A DNA stretch of 32,427 nucleotides from Streptomyces sp. YIM 130001. GTDB taxonomy: Bacteria > Actinomycetota > Actinomycetes > Streptomycetales > Streptomycetaceae. Positions 21,424 through 29,328 of the stretch are shown here, one piece after another; the first letter of the stretch is position 1, and each line of letters opens with the position of its first letter. The stretch lies in NCBI RefSeq assembly GCF_003574445.1, contig NZ_KZ984566.1:120710-153136 (forward strand), read 5' to 3'. The translations under genes and the position numbers were made by a program. A model generated the notes under the pieces. It saw nothing but the letters and a program-made list of their open reading frames with translations, was not told where the DNA came from and made no database searches.

Positions 21424-23229
21424 TCAGTTCCCGGAGCGTCCGCTCCCCGCCGCCCGCCACACCGTCATGTCCCCGGTGACGAAGCTGCTCCCGCTGTTCG
21501 CCATCGCGGTCGACTTCACCTGGATCACGAACAGCGCGATGTCACCGGAGGGATGCTCGATACAGATCTCGCTGCCCGCGGACGCCCCGGCCAGCGAGAG
21601 GCTGTGCCCGTCGGGATCCTCGAGCGCGGACCGGCAGCTGTCGAGCGTCGCGCCGGGCTCGCCGTAGTACATCGCCATCCGGCTGGTGCGGCTCTCGAAG
21701 GAACACGTCACCTCGCCGCAGACGAGACGCACATCGCCCTTGCGGTTCCCGCGTTCGACCGGCTCCTTGACGCTCAGCGAGTTCTTCTCGTCCAGCCACT
21801 GCATGGGGTACGGGAGGGGGCGCGGCGGGCCGGAGGAGGCCGAGGGCGCGTCCGCGGCCCGGCCGTCACCGCCCGCCTTCCGACCGCTGCCTGCCTCTCC
21901 CTCTCCCTCTCCCGCTCCCTCTCCCGCGTTCCGGGCGTCGTCCGCCGCTGCCGCACCGCCGCCACCCGCCGTCACCGCACCGGAGGCACGCGGTGAGGCC
22001 GATGTGGACGCCGAGGCGCCGGACGCGCTTCCGCCCCGCACCCGGTCCTTGCCGTCCAGGAAGGTCCACGCCAGCGCCCCGAACAACGCCACGGCTGCCG
22101 TCACCCCCACCGCCGTCACCAGCGCATGACGTCGCCGCTTCGCCCGCCGCACCTCCGGGCCCGGGTACGCACCCGGCCCGTACGGCCCGTAGGGAGGAGC
22201 GATCAAAGGCATCGGAGACGCGGTCCCCGGCGCAGCCGTCTGCACCGCCGTCACCCCGGCCGGCGGCACCGCAGCCGTCACCCCGGCCCCCGCGGACCCT
22301 GCCGGCCCGGGCACCGCCACCTCCGGCCCCCGCACCTCCCGCCAGACATCCGCCGCACCGACGATCCCGAAACCGGCCGGGGACCCCGGCGGCCGCTCCT
22401 CCTCGTCCGACTGCCGCCGGCACCACTCCACGATCTCCGCGAGCCCGGCCCGTTTCCCCGGTTCCGCGGCCAGGCATCGGGAGAGCAACGGCCGCAGGGG
22501 CGCGGGCAGTTGCTCGAGATCCGGGGCGCTGTGCACGATCCGGTACAGCACACTCACCGCCGGCCCGTCCCCGTACAGCGGCCTGCCGATCGCCGCGAAG
22601 GCCGCCGTCTGCCCGAGCGCGAACACATCGGTCGCCGCGGTGATTTCGCCCCCGGCGGCCTGCTCGGGAGCCATGAAGGACGGCGTACCGACCGTGCTCC
22701 CGGTGACCGTGTAGGAAGTGGCGTCCGAGGCCAGCGAGATGCCGAAGTCGATGACGCGCGGGCCGTCGGCGGCGAGCAGCACGTTCGACGGCTTCAGGTC
22801 CCGGTGCACGATCCCCGCACCGTGGATCGCCTGCAGCGCCTCGGCCACCCCGGCGATCAGCCGCAGCACCAGGGACACCGGCAACGGACCGCTCCGCGCC
22901 ACCGCCTCGGCCAGCGAAGGCCCGGGCACGTACAAGGTGGCCAGCCACGGCGGCACACCGTCGGCGTCGGCGTCGATCAACTCGGCGGTGTACGCACCCC
23001 GCACCCGCCGGGCCGCGTCCACCTCCCGCCGGAACCGCCGCCGGAAGTCCGGCGCATCGGCCAACTCGGGCCGCACCACCTTGATCGCGACCGGCCGTCC
23101 GCCAAGGGTGTGCGACAGATACACCCGTCCCATCCCACCGGCACCGATCCGCGCGGCGAGCCGGTACCCGGCCACCACGTCCGGATCATCACTCTCCAGC
23201 GCCGCGAACACCGCACGCCCGTCCCCCAC
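21424..23229 (-). CDS. Transmembrane Ser/Thr protein kinase (PknB/Hanks type)
   Basis: A 601-residue receptor-like kinase. The catalytic domain spans about 20-275, with glycine loop GAGGMGRV, Lys50 in VAIKVV, the catalytic loop HRDLKPSN (D144), DFGIS (D161) and the activation segment end GTPSFMAPEQ. A Pro/Gly/Ala-rich juxtamembrane linker leads to one transmembrane helix (about 369-391). The outer part has a low-complexity Gly/Ala/Glu stretch and a compact domain with three cysteines (VCGEVTCSF and SEIC), presumably a sensor. No PASTA repeats are present. The ATG at 23229 was taken because the kinase fold begins soon after. It is divergent from an ECF sigma gene; the target is unknown. Confidence 0.93.
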   Translation of the reverse strand: MGDGRAVFAALESDDPDVVAGYRLAARIGAGGMGRVYLSHTLGGRPVAIKVVRPELADAPDFRRRFRREVDAARRVRGAYTAELIDADADGVPPWLATLYVPGPSLAEAVARSGPLPVSLVLRLIAGVAEALQAIHGAGIVHRDLKPSNVLLAADGPRVIDFGISLASDATSYTVTGSTVGTPSFMAPEQAAGGEITAATDVFALGQTAAFAAIGRPLYGDGPAVSVLYRIVHSAPDLEQLPAPLRPLLSRCLAAEPGKRAGLAEIVEWCRRQSDEEERPPGSPAGFGIVGAADVWREVRGPEVAVPGPAGSAGAGVTAAVPPAGVTAVQTAAPGTASPMPLIAPPYGPYGPGAYPGPEVRRAKRRRHALVTAVGVTAAVALFGALAWTFLDGKDRVRGGSASGASASTSASPRASGAVTAGGGGAAAADDARNAGEGAGEGEGEAGSGRKAGGDGRAADAPSASSGPPRPLPYPMQWLDEKNSLSVKEPVERGNRKGDVRLVCGEVTCSFESRTSRMAMYYGEPGATLDSCRSALEDPDGHSLSLAGASAGSEICIEHPSGDIALFVIQVKSTAMANSGSSFVTGDMTVWRAAGSGRSGN

Positions 23230-23430
23230 GTCCCACTCCCCACCCTCGCTCCCGCCCCACCCCAGTATGTCGCCTCATCTCCCCGTACAACCGCCCGACC
23301 ACCGGCTTTTCCGGTCGGCCGAGGTCCGCCGCATCTCGGCCGTCGTGCTTCTCGTGCACTATTTCGCCGGGCGAGTGATAGCAGCGGGTCGTCCGGAACG
23401 TCGTGAGGGGTGCCGACAGAAGGAGGGCCG

Positions 23431-24009
23431 ATGGGGGAGTCGATGGAGGCCTCGAGTCACGACGAGTTCCGGGAGTTCGTGGCGATGCGGTCCACCGCGT
23501 TGCTGCAGCTCGCGGTGCTGCTCACGGGTGGGGACCGGCATGCCGCGGAGGATCTGCTGCAGATCGCGTTGATGAAGAGCTACGGACGCTGGGCGCGGAT
23601 CGAGCAGCCCGAGGCGTACGTCCGGCAGGTCATGTACCGCCAGCAGGTCAACCGCTGGCGGCTGCGCAGGCACCGCGCCGAGACGACCGTGTCCGTACTG
23701 CCGGACACCGGCGAGGCGAGCCCGGGGCCGGACTCCGAGCTGCGCGTCGCACTGTGGGGCGCGCTCGGGCGACTGACGAAGCGGCAGCGGGCGGTGGTCG
23801 TGCTGCGGTACTTCGAGGATCTGCCGGAGGCCGAGGTGGCGGGGCTCCTCGGGATCGCGGTCGGCACCGTACGCAGTACGGCGCACCGTTCGCTGACCAA
23901 GCTCCGGACGCTCGTGCCGGAACTCGGACCTGAGGGGCGCTTGGACGGCGAGGCGAGCACGGACCGGATGCAGCCGCTCAGTTACGCGCCGAAGGGGGTC
24001 CAGGGATGA
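23431..24009 (+). CDS. ECF sigma factor, SigE70 family
   Basis: A 192-residue ECF sigma factor of the actinobacterial SigE-like group. Region 2 includes FREFVAMRSTALLQLAVLLT, HAAEDLLQIALMKSY and QPEAYVRQVMYRQQVNRWR. Region 4 includes LTKRQRAVVVLRYFEDLPEA, then AGLLGIAVGTVRSTAHRSL. The ATG at 23431 was chosen because AAGGAGG is just upstream; a GTG at 23410 would precede that site. It overlaps the next gene by four bases (ATGA), and that product is a one-helix membrane protein with an outer beta-propeller, so the pair is probably a sigma/anti-sigma sensor unit. The 201-bp gap to the divergent kinase must contain both promoters. Confidence 0.92.
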   Translation: MGESMEASSHDEFREFVAMRSTALLQLAVLLTGGDRHAAEDLLQIALMKSYGRWARIEQPEAYVRQVMYRQQVNRWRLRRHRAETTVSVLPDTGEASPGPDSELRVALWGALGRLTKRQRAVVVLRYFEDLPEAEVAGLLGIAVGTVRSTAHRSLTKLRTLVPELGPEGRLDGEASTDRMQPLSYAPKGVQG

Positions 24010-25451
24010 CCAAGGATCACACGGATCACACGGATCACACCGAGCACACGGATCACACCGCGCAGCGGGTCCGGCAGACGCTGCAGTCGGTGGCCCTCGA
24101 CCACGTGCGCGCACCCGCCGACCTGGCCGAGAAGGTGGTGCGCCGGCGCTCGCGGCGACGCTTCGCGCAGATCGCGGGAGCGGCAGCGGCGGTCACCGCG
24201 GTGACGGTGGGTGCGGTGTTCGGCTTCGGGGGAGGGCCCGCCCCGGCCGACGACCGCTCCGAGCACCCCGCGACCACGCCGGACGACTGGCGGCCGTGGC
24301 AGAGCGAGGTCCGGGGAGCCAGCGAACACGGCTGCGAGTTGGCGGGTACGGACCTGTACTGCAGCGGCACCAAGCATGACCTCGCCAAGTTCGACGCGAA
24401 CACGGGTGACGAGCTCTGGAAGGTCCCCGTCAACGGCGAGGGCAACGGCCCCAACCGCGCACTCGGCCCGCGCGACGGCATGGTGGTCGGCTTCCGCAAC
24501 CACACCGACAAGAAGCAGCCGAACGGCGACTACATGGGCGGCACCGACGTCATGGGCGTCGACGCGGACAGCGGCACGGTGCGCTGGACGGTGAAGATGC
24601 CGCACGACGACCGCACGGATCAGGCCGCCATGCTGATCGACGACGGGGTCCTCGCCGCCACTCCCACCACCTACAGCGTGTCCGCCCTGAGCATCCGTAC
24701 CGGCAAGACCAAGTGGACGCACACCTGGCCCAAGGACACCAACTGCGAGCGCGCGTCCGTCGACGGCGTTCCGTACCTCACCTGCATCAAGACCAAGACG
24801 GTCGCGGACCCGGACCGCACGGAGGTGATCCGCCTCGATCCGGCCACGGGCGAGGCCCGCACGGTCCGGTCGCTCCCCGGCGGCCACCACGTCGCGGGCG
24901 TCTCGGCCGGCCGACTCGTCCTGCACAGCAGCCAGGACGCGAACGGTCCGGCCCCCGGCAAGGGCAAGGGCAAGGGCAAGAGCGAGGGCAAGGCCACGTA
25001 CGCCTGGCTGACCCTGCTCACCGAGTCCGGTGAGGTGATCTCGAACCACACTGCCCAGAAGGGGAGTTACGTCTCCTCGGACGTGGTCGGCGACCGTCTC
25101 TACACCGTCTCCGGCAAGGGCAGGGCCGAGGCGTACGACCTGAGCACGGGCAAGCGGCTCTGGAATCGCTCGGTGGGCATCCGGATGCCCGCGGACGACA
25201 CGATGCTGTTCATCTCCGCGCCTGCGGAGTTCCGGTCCAGGGGCCATGTCTACTTCTTCGGCCCGTACGGCGACCTCGCCGCACTCGACCGCGAGACCGG
25301 CGAGCGGGTGTGGTCCGGCCGTACCGAGGCGGTCGAACCGGGGTCCGGCCCGGGGCAGGGCGCGCATCCTCGACTCTTCGTGTACGGGGACGTGTTCATA
25401 GCCGCCTTCGGCCCTCGGATCACCTCGTACCGGCCCGACCTGCCGGAATGA
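24006..25451 (+). CDS. Membrane-anchored PQQ-like beta-propeller protein, probable anti-sigma sensor
   Basis: A 481-residue protein. The cytoplasmic N-terminus starts with five D/E-H-T repeats (residues 4-18), followed by VRQTLQSVALDHVRAPADLA and a basic RRRSRRRF. One transmembrane helix (about 54-74) comes next. The outer domain has repeated beta-propeller blades of the PQQ/quinoprotein type: KFDANTGDELWKV, GVDADSGTVRWTV, ALSIRTGKTKWTH, RLDPATGEARTV, YDLSTGKRLWNRS and ALDRETGERVW. A GKGKGKGKSEGK insert interrupts one blade. No classical zinc anti-sigma motif is visible. Translational coupling to an ECF sigma gene makes an anti-sigma or sensory role likely (inference). The propeller may bind a ligand rather than catalyse. 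Confidence 0.85.
   Translation: MTKDHTDHTDHTEHTDHTAQRVRQTLQSVALDHVRAPADLAEKVVRRRSRRRFAQIAGAAAAVTAVTVGAVFGFGGGPAPADDRSEHPATTPDDWRPWQSEVRGASEHGCELAGTDLYCSGTKHDLAKFDANTGDELWKVPVNGEGNGPNRALGPRDGMVVGFRNHTDKKQPNGDYMGGTDVMGVDADSGTVRWTVKMPHDDRTDQAAMLIDDGVLAATPTTYSVSALSIRTGKTKWTHTWPKDTNCERASVDGVPYLTCIKTKTVADPDRTEVIRLDPATGEARTVRSLPGGHHVAGVSAGRLVLHSSQDANGPAPGKGKGKGKSEGKATYAWLTLLTESGEVISNHTAQKGSYVSSDVVGDRLYTVSGKGRAEAYDLSTGKRLWNRSVGIRMPADDTMLFISAPAEFRSRGHVYFFGPYGDLAALDRETGERVWSGRTEAVEPGSGPGQGAHPRLFVYGDVFIAAFGPRITSYRPDLPE
24015..24059 (+). repeat. Five 9-bp tandem repeats encoding Asp/Glu-His-Thr
   Basis: Units of GATCACACG or a one- or two-base variant run from 24015 to 24059, in frame at the N-terminus of the propeller protein. 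They create a short His- and acid-rich cytoplasmic tail that could bind a divalent metal and could vary in copy number. Confidence 0.85.
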
Positions 25452-25454
25452 CGG

Positions 25455-25506
25455 ACGGGCGCGGGCCGGCAGTGCGACCCGGGGTCCACCGCCGGCCCGC
25501 GCCCGT
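25455..25506. terminator. Bidirectional terminator between convergent genes
   Basis: A perfect 16-bp stem, 25455-25470 with 25491-25506, around a 20-base loop. It sits between the beta-propeller gene (plus) and the CPBP protease gene (minus). Confidence 0.8.
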
Positions 25507-25530
25507 ACGACCGCCTGCCGAGCTCCGCCG

Positions 25531-26451
25531 TCAACGGCCGACGGCGTGCTCCGGCTGCGCCCGGTACGGGTCGTCCACCACCGGATGCTCCGCCTGCCGG
25601 TGCCCGGCCGGCCGGATCGTGGCCAGCAGGGTCGTCGCGACGACGGCCTGGATGCCCATGATCAGGGCCTGGGTGGTGGGGTCCTCGACGCTCAGCAGGA
25701 CCATCGTCGTGTTGACCGCGAAGTGCACGGCCATGGAGGCGACGACACCGGCCCGTTCGTAGGCGTACGCGGTCAGCATGGCCATCGGGACGGTGCTCGC
25801 GGCGAAGAGCACGCCACCCGGAGTGGCGAGTCCGAGCTTGTGCTGCGGGGTGCCCTCGATGAGGAACAGCGGCAGGTGCCAGACGGCCCAGACGACGCCG
25901 ATCAGCAGCGAGGCCCGGAAGCGGCCCATCGACGCGCGCAGCCGCGGGTGGGCGGTGCCCCGCCAGCCCGCCTCCTCGGAGAGCGGCCCGGAGACCACCA
26001 TGCCGACCAGGAACGCCGCGGGCCCGCCTAGGTCCTTGATCACCTCCTGCGCGTCGTCCGCACTCAGCCCGGGACCGCCGGCGACATGGGCGAGGAGTGC
26101 TCCGGCCAGTACGGTCGCGGAGGCCAGTACGAGCAGCAGCGGCGCCCACAGCAGACTCGTCCGCCGGAACCGCACCACGTGCTCGGGTACGGCCTCTCCC
26201 CGCCGGGTCCGGCGGATCCTGATCACCAGCGCGGCCACCAACGGACCGAAGGCGCCGAGCAGATAGGGCAGCGCGGTGGGCGGTTTCATCGACTCCCCGC
26301 CCATCGCCACCGCGGTGAACCACGACGCCCAGCTGAGCACGAACGCGATGCTCATGAAGAGCGCGAGGTCGCGTCGGTAGTGGGCGGAGAGGCCGCCTGT
26401 GGGGGCTGTTCCTTGTGATGCTGCCGACGCTGCCTGACGTGAACTGGGCAT
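25531..26451 (-). CDS. CPBP family intramembrane glutamic protease
   Basis: A 306-residue protein with about eight hydrophobic segments. All three CPBP (Rce1/CAAX-like) motifs are present: EE-x3-R in SEEAGWRG (E159, E160, R164), W-x2-H-like in VWAVWHLPLF (H192), and H-x3-N in HFAVNT (H243, N247). Bacterial members are membrane proteases, sometimes used for bacteriocin processing or immunity; here no partner is evident. The ATG at 26451 has a GAAGGA site upstream. It is convergent with the propeller gene and downstream of the alpha/beta hydrolase on the same strand, 167 bp apart. Confidence 0.92.
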   Translation of the reverse strand: MPSSRQAASAASQGTAPTGGLSAHYRRDLALFMSIAFVLSWASWFTAVAMGGESMKPPTALPYLLGAFGPLVAALVIRIRRTRRGEAVPEHVVRFRRTSLLWAPLLLVLASATVLAGALLAHVAGGPGLSADDAQEVIKDLGGPAAFLVGMVVSGPLSEEAGWRGTAHPRLRASMGRFRASLLIGVVWAVWHLPLFLIEGTPQHKLGLATPGGVLFAASTVPMAMLTAYAYERAGVVASMAVHFAVNTTMVLLSVEDPTTQALIMGIQAVVATTLLATIRPAGHRQAEHPVVDDPYRAQPEHAVGR

Positions 26452-26521
26452 GCCAAATCCTTCGGTGTGTGGGTCTGTCGTGGAAGCGTGCGAGAACGGG
26501 GAATCGGGAAAAGGGGGAGGC

Positions 26522-26548
26522 GAGGGAGACGAGGGAGACGAGGGAGAC
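26522..26548. repeat. Three 9-bp tandem repeats GAGGGAGAC
   Basis: Perfect copies at 26522-26530, 26531-26539 and 26540-26548, with degenerate purine-rich sequence on both sides. They lie in the leader or promoter region of the CPBP protease gene. No protein is encoded here. Confidence 0.8.
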
Positions 26549-26618
26549 GGGACAGCCGGAAACCGGAAAGGGGGCGACAGGTCCGGTGGTCACCTGGCCG
26601 GTTCGGCGGCCTTACGGA

Positions 26619-27599
26619 TCAGCAGCCCGACTCTCCCGTCGCATCGCCGAGTTGAGCATCGAGTCGAGGGGGCCCGGCGGTACGCATCCGCCCCGCGAGC
26701 CAGTCCGCCACGAGCTCGATCAGCGACGGGTCGACCGGATCGCGCATCAGGCGACGGTACGAGCGGATGGTGTGGTGTCCGGTGTCGCGGCGCAGCAGGT
26801 GCGTGAGGTCGGGGAGGCGGTGGATCTCGGCCCCGCCCGGTACGAGGCGCCGCATCTCGTCCAGGTCGTCGGGGTCGACCTGGAGGTCCTTGTCGCCGGT
26901 CACGGCGAGTACGGGGGTGTGGCGGATGTCGACGAGGTCGTCGCGGGTGTCGTGGGCCAGATTCTCGCGCATCCAGCGGGCGTTGACGGGTGCGCCGAGT
27001 ACGCGGGCCACGTCGGTACGACTGCGCCGTACCCGTTTCAGGACGGTATTGCCGACGGCACCCAGAGGGCGCCGGAGCAGGCGGACCGGTGCGGGCAGGC
27101 CCTGGAGGACCGACCGGGCCTGCCACCGCACGGCCGTCTCGCCGGAGCGGGCGTATCCGGCCAACAGGACGACTGCGGAGGGTTGTTCACGCGCGGCGAG
27201 CGACATGGCGTGCAGCGCGCCCTCGCTGTGGCCCACGACCCCGACCGCTTCGTCGGACACGTCGGGGAGCGCGGCCAGGGCTCGTAAGGCGGTGGCGGCA
27301 TCCCGCCGGTTGTCGGTGAACCCCGCGGCCCGCCAGTCCCCGGGCGTCGCACCGGCCCCCCGGCGGTCGTAGCGGAGGGTGGCGATCCCGCGCGCCGCGA
27401 GGGCGGTGGCGAGGGGACGGGCGAGGTTCATCCGGACCTTTGCGGTGTTGCCGTCGCGGTCCAGTGGGCCGGAGCCGTGCAGCAGCAGGACGGCGGGGTG
27501 CGGGCCCGGTCCGGCGGGCCGGGTCAGGGTGCCGGCCAGGGCTGTCCCGTCGTCGGCGGTGACCGTCATCTCGGTGTCGCGCAAGGATCCGTCCTCCAT
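26619..27599 (-). CDS. Alpha/beta hydrolase
   Basis: A 326-residue soluble hydrolase. LLLHGSGPLDRDG is the oxyanion region, RYDRRGAG the following loop, and GHSEG the nucleophile elbow (S125). The remaining triad members are probably the Asp in TGDKD and the His in PDLTHLL. This resembles the BAAT/dienelactone-hydrolase-like esterase group, and substrate cannot be assigned. The ATG at 27599 is one choice; a TTG at 27608 and an ATG at 27569 are alternatives, and no strong ribosome binding site settles it. It is divergent from an HTH regulator across only 45 bp, which suggests that regulator controls it. Confidence 0.87.
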   Translation of the reverse strand: MEDGSLRDTEMTVTADDGTALAGTLTRPAGPGPHPAVLLLHGSGPLDRDGNTAKVRMNLARPLATALAARGIATLRYDRRGAGATPGDWRAAGFTDNRRDAATALRALAALPDVSDEAVGVVGHSEGALHAMSLAAREQPSAVVLLAGYARSGETAVRWQARSVLQGLPAPVRLLRRPLGAVGNTVLKRVRRSRTDVARVLGAPVNARWMRENLAHDTRDDLVDIRHTPVLAVTGDKDLQVDPDDLDEMRRLVPGGAEIHRLPDLTHLLRRDTGHHTIRSYRRLMRDPVDPSLIELVADWLAGRMRTAGPPRLDAQLGDATGESGC

Positions 27600-27612
27600 T
27601 GATCTCAACTAC

Positions 27613-27624
27613 GAGAACGTTATC
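27613..27624. promoter_or_regulatory. Candidate operator between hydrolase and HTH regulator
   Basis: GAGAACGTTATC is a 12-bp near-palindrome with one mismatched pair, centred in the 45-bp divergent intergenic region. An outer TCTCA/TGAGA pair (27603-27607 and 27630-27634) flanks it. It would overlap both promoters and is the likely binding site of the adjacent regulator. Confidence 0.5.
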
Positions 27625-27644
27625 AAACATGAGAGTATGGGGTC

Positions 27645-28235
27645 ATGGCAAACGCGAACCTGCTCCTGCATCCCGTACGGGCCCGCATCCTGCGCACGCT
27701 GCTCGGCGCCGACGAGCTCACGACCGCCCAACTGCGCGACAGGCTCCCCGACATCGCCCCCGCCACCATGTACCGGCACGTCGCCACGCTCGCGCAGGCG
27801 GGCATCCTCGAAGTGGTCGCCGAGCGGCAGGTCCGCGGCACCGTCGAACGCAGTTACCGGGTCCGCCAGGAGCAGGCACTCGTCGACGAGGAAGCCCGTA
27901 CGGCCATGACCAAGGACGACCACCGGCAGGCGGTCACGGTCTTCGCCGGTTCGATGATCGGGGACTTCGACCGCTACCTCGCGCGCGACGACGCGGAGCC
28001 GGCCCGCGAGGGCGTGCTCTATCGGCAGGGCGCGGTATGGCTCACTGCCGACGAATTCACCGAACTCGTCGAGGAGATCGAGGCCGCCGTCGCCCGCCGT
28101 ACTCGTACCGCCGCCGAGGACGGCCGTACGCGGCACATCCTCAGCCTGGCCCTCGTACCGGACAAGTCGGCGGTCCAGGAGCCGGATCCGGGAGTGGATC
28201 CGGGAGCGGATCCGGGAGCGGACTCGGACGCATGA
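27645..28235 (+). CDS. ArsR-like winged helix-turn-helix regulator
   Basis: A 196-residue regulator. The N-terminal winged helix-turn-helix starts LLLHPVRARILRTLLGADEL, then TTAQLRDRLPDIAPATMYRH and VATLAQAGILEVV, the ArsR/HTH_20-type arrangement. Residues about 80-175 are a helical effector or dimerisation region without metal-binding Cys. The tail is an Asp-Pro-Gly repeat encoded by three 12-bp tandem units. It is divergent from the alpha/beta hydrolase, with a palindrome between them, so autoregulation and hydrolase control are likely. A terminator follows at 28325-28353. Confidence 0.88.
   Translation: MANANLLLHPVRARILRTLLGADELTTAQLRDRLPDIAPATMYRHVATLAQAGILEVVAERQVRGTVERSYRVRQEQALVDEEARTAMTKDDHRQAVTVFAGSMIGDFDRYLARDDAEPAREGVLYRQGAVWLTADEFTELVEEIEAAVARRTRTAAEDGRTRHILSLALVPDKSAVQEPDPGVDPGADPGADSDA
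28184..28219 (+). repeat. Three 12-bp tandem repeats at the regulator C-terminus
   Basis: GGATCCGGGAG(T/C) occurs at 28184-28195, 28196-28207 and 28208-28219, in frame. They add D-P-G-(V/A) units to the acidic C-terminal tail, probably dispensable for DNA binding. Confidence 0.85.
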
Positions 28236-28324
28236 AGTCGGCCCGACAGCGCGGCACTTGACCTACCGCGCCGAGCCCGTGCCGAGCCCGCGCCGAGCCC
28301 GTCGGCCCCCACCCGGCATGGGGA

Positions 28325-28353
28325 AAGCCCCGCACCACACAGGCACGGGGCTT
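28325..28353 (+). terminator. Terminator after the HTH regulator
   Basis: AAGCCCCG (28325-28332) pairs with CGGGGCTT (28346-28353) around a 13-base loop, a common Streptomyces terminator form. Its 3' arm runs into the first 16-bp repeat unit. Confidence 0.7.
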
Positions 28354-28524
28354 CCTCGAAAACCGGCTTCCTCGAAAGCTGGCTGTCTCAAGAACCGGCT
28401 GTCTCAAGAACTGGCTGTCTCAAGAACCGGCTGTCTCAAGAACTGGCTGTCTCAAGAACCGGCTTCCTCAAGGACCGGCCGCCTCAAGGGCCGGCTGGTC
28501 CAGCAACCGGCCTTCTCGCGAACG
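28349..28524. repeat. Eleven 16-bp tandem repeat units between convergent genes
   Basis: Uninterrupted 16-bp units start at 28349. The core consensus is GGCTGTCTCAAGAACC. Units 3-7 (28381-28460) are identical except that the last base alternates C, T, C, T, C, giving a 32-bp higher-order period. Units 1-2 and 8-11 are progressively diverged at the edges. The array fills most of the gap between the HTH regulator (plus) and the lipoprotein gene (minus, stop at 28541). No plausible coding frame uses it. The edge-decay pattern suggests growth by unequal exchange or slippage from the middle. Confidence 0.9.
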
Positions 28525-28540
28525 CCGGAGGAGCGGGCCG

Positions 28541-29194
28541 TCAGCTGCCCCAGACCACCGGGTTGTCGCTGTACGCATCGCCCTCGTCGAACTCGGCGGA
28601 CGTGACGGGCGCGCCCTTCGAGGCGGTGAGCGTGCAGGTCTCGTACGAGGCGCCCTTGGTCTTGAACTCGGCGGGAGCGGACTCGCTGTCGCACTTGCCG
28701 GGGATGTCGCCGATGAGCACGACGCCCGTGCCGCCGCCGCCCTCGAGCACGCCGTCCAGCTTCAGGGACGCGTAGGTCAGGTCGGTGCCGCCGACGTTCT
28801 CGACCTTCATCTTGATGTAGTACGGCGTCATGCCCTTCGCCTTCTCGCCGAAGGCGGACATGTCGGACTCGGCGCCCTTCGCGATCTCCGTGACGGTGAC
28901 GGCGACGGTGCCCTTCTTCTCGCTCGTGTACTCGAACGGCAGGACCGCGCGGTCGCCGACCTTGAGCTTGGTACCCGGCTTCGCGACGTCACCGGCCGGA
29001 GCGTCCCTGCCGTCGTCACCGCTGCCCTCGTCGGCCGCCGGGCTCTCCTCGTCCTTCGCGGGCGACTCGGTGGCCGAGGCCTCCGGCTTCGCCTTGTCCG
29101 ACGATCCGCTGTCGTCGCCCCCGTCGTTGCAGCCCGAGAGCCCGAGACCCACGGTGACCACAGCTGCTGCGAACGCGATCCGTGCCTTGCGCAT
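28541..29194 (-). CDS. Lipoprotein with DUF4352-like immunoglobulin fold
   Basis: A 217-residue lipoprotein: MRKAR, a hydrophobic core, and the lipobox LSGC (C22). A low-complexity Asp/Ser/Glu/Ala linker reaches about residue 75. The C-terminal domain (about 75-217) reads as an Ig-like beta sandwich of the DUF4352/telomere-binding-like type, with VGDRAVLPFEY, GTVAVTVTEI and YYIKMKVENVGG. Two cysteines in that domain (GKCDSE and YETCTL) may form a disulfide. The ATG at 29194 has GAGGTAG upstream and gives the proper signal peptide. It lies downstream of the AfsR-like gene on the same strand, 134 bp away. Function is unknown. Confidence 0.88.
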   Translation of the reverse strand: MRKARIAFAAAVVTVGLGLSGCNDGGDDSGSSDKAKPEASATESPAKDEESPAADEGSGDDGRDAPAGDVAKPGTKLKVGDRAVLPFEYTSEKKGTVAVTVTEIAKGAESDMSAFGEKAKGMTPYYIKMKVENVGGTDLTYASLKLDGVLEGGGGTGVVLIGDIPGKCDSESAPAEFKTKGASYETCTLTASKGAPVTSAEFDEGDAYSDNPVVWGS

Positions 29195-29231
29195 GTGTAC
29201 TACCTCACTGGTGACGACATCTGTCCCCCGG

Positions 29232-29252
29232 CGTTCGCCGTTGATGCGAACG
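29232..29252. promoter_or_regulatory. Inverted repeat upstream of the lipoprotein gene
   Basis: CGTTCGC (29232-29238) and GCGAACG (29246-29252) are perfect complements seven bases apart, 38 bp upstream of the lipoprotein start and 77 bp past the AfsR-like stop. It could be an operator for the lipoprotein gene or the AfsR-like terminator; an operator seems better placed. Confidence 0.45.
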
Positions 29253-29328
29253 GTGGCAGACGCCGGAATACGCCCGGTACACGTCTGGAGCGCCGAGCGG
29301 TTCGGCCGCCGACGCGGCCGCGTATATT

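Noticed and set aside
28349..28524. CRISPR array
   Set aside because: The 16-bp units are contiguous with no spacers, and no cas genes are nearby.
28258..28605. Protein-coding frame through the 16-bp repeats
   Set aside because: The unit length is not a multiple of three, there is no ribosome binding site and no family features; it is an accidental frame.
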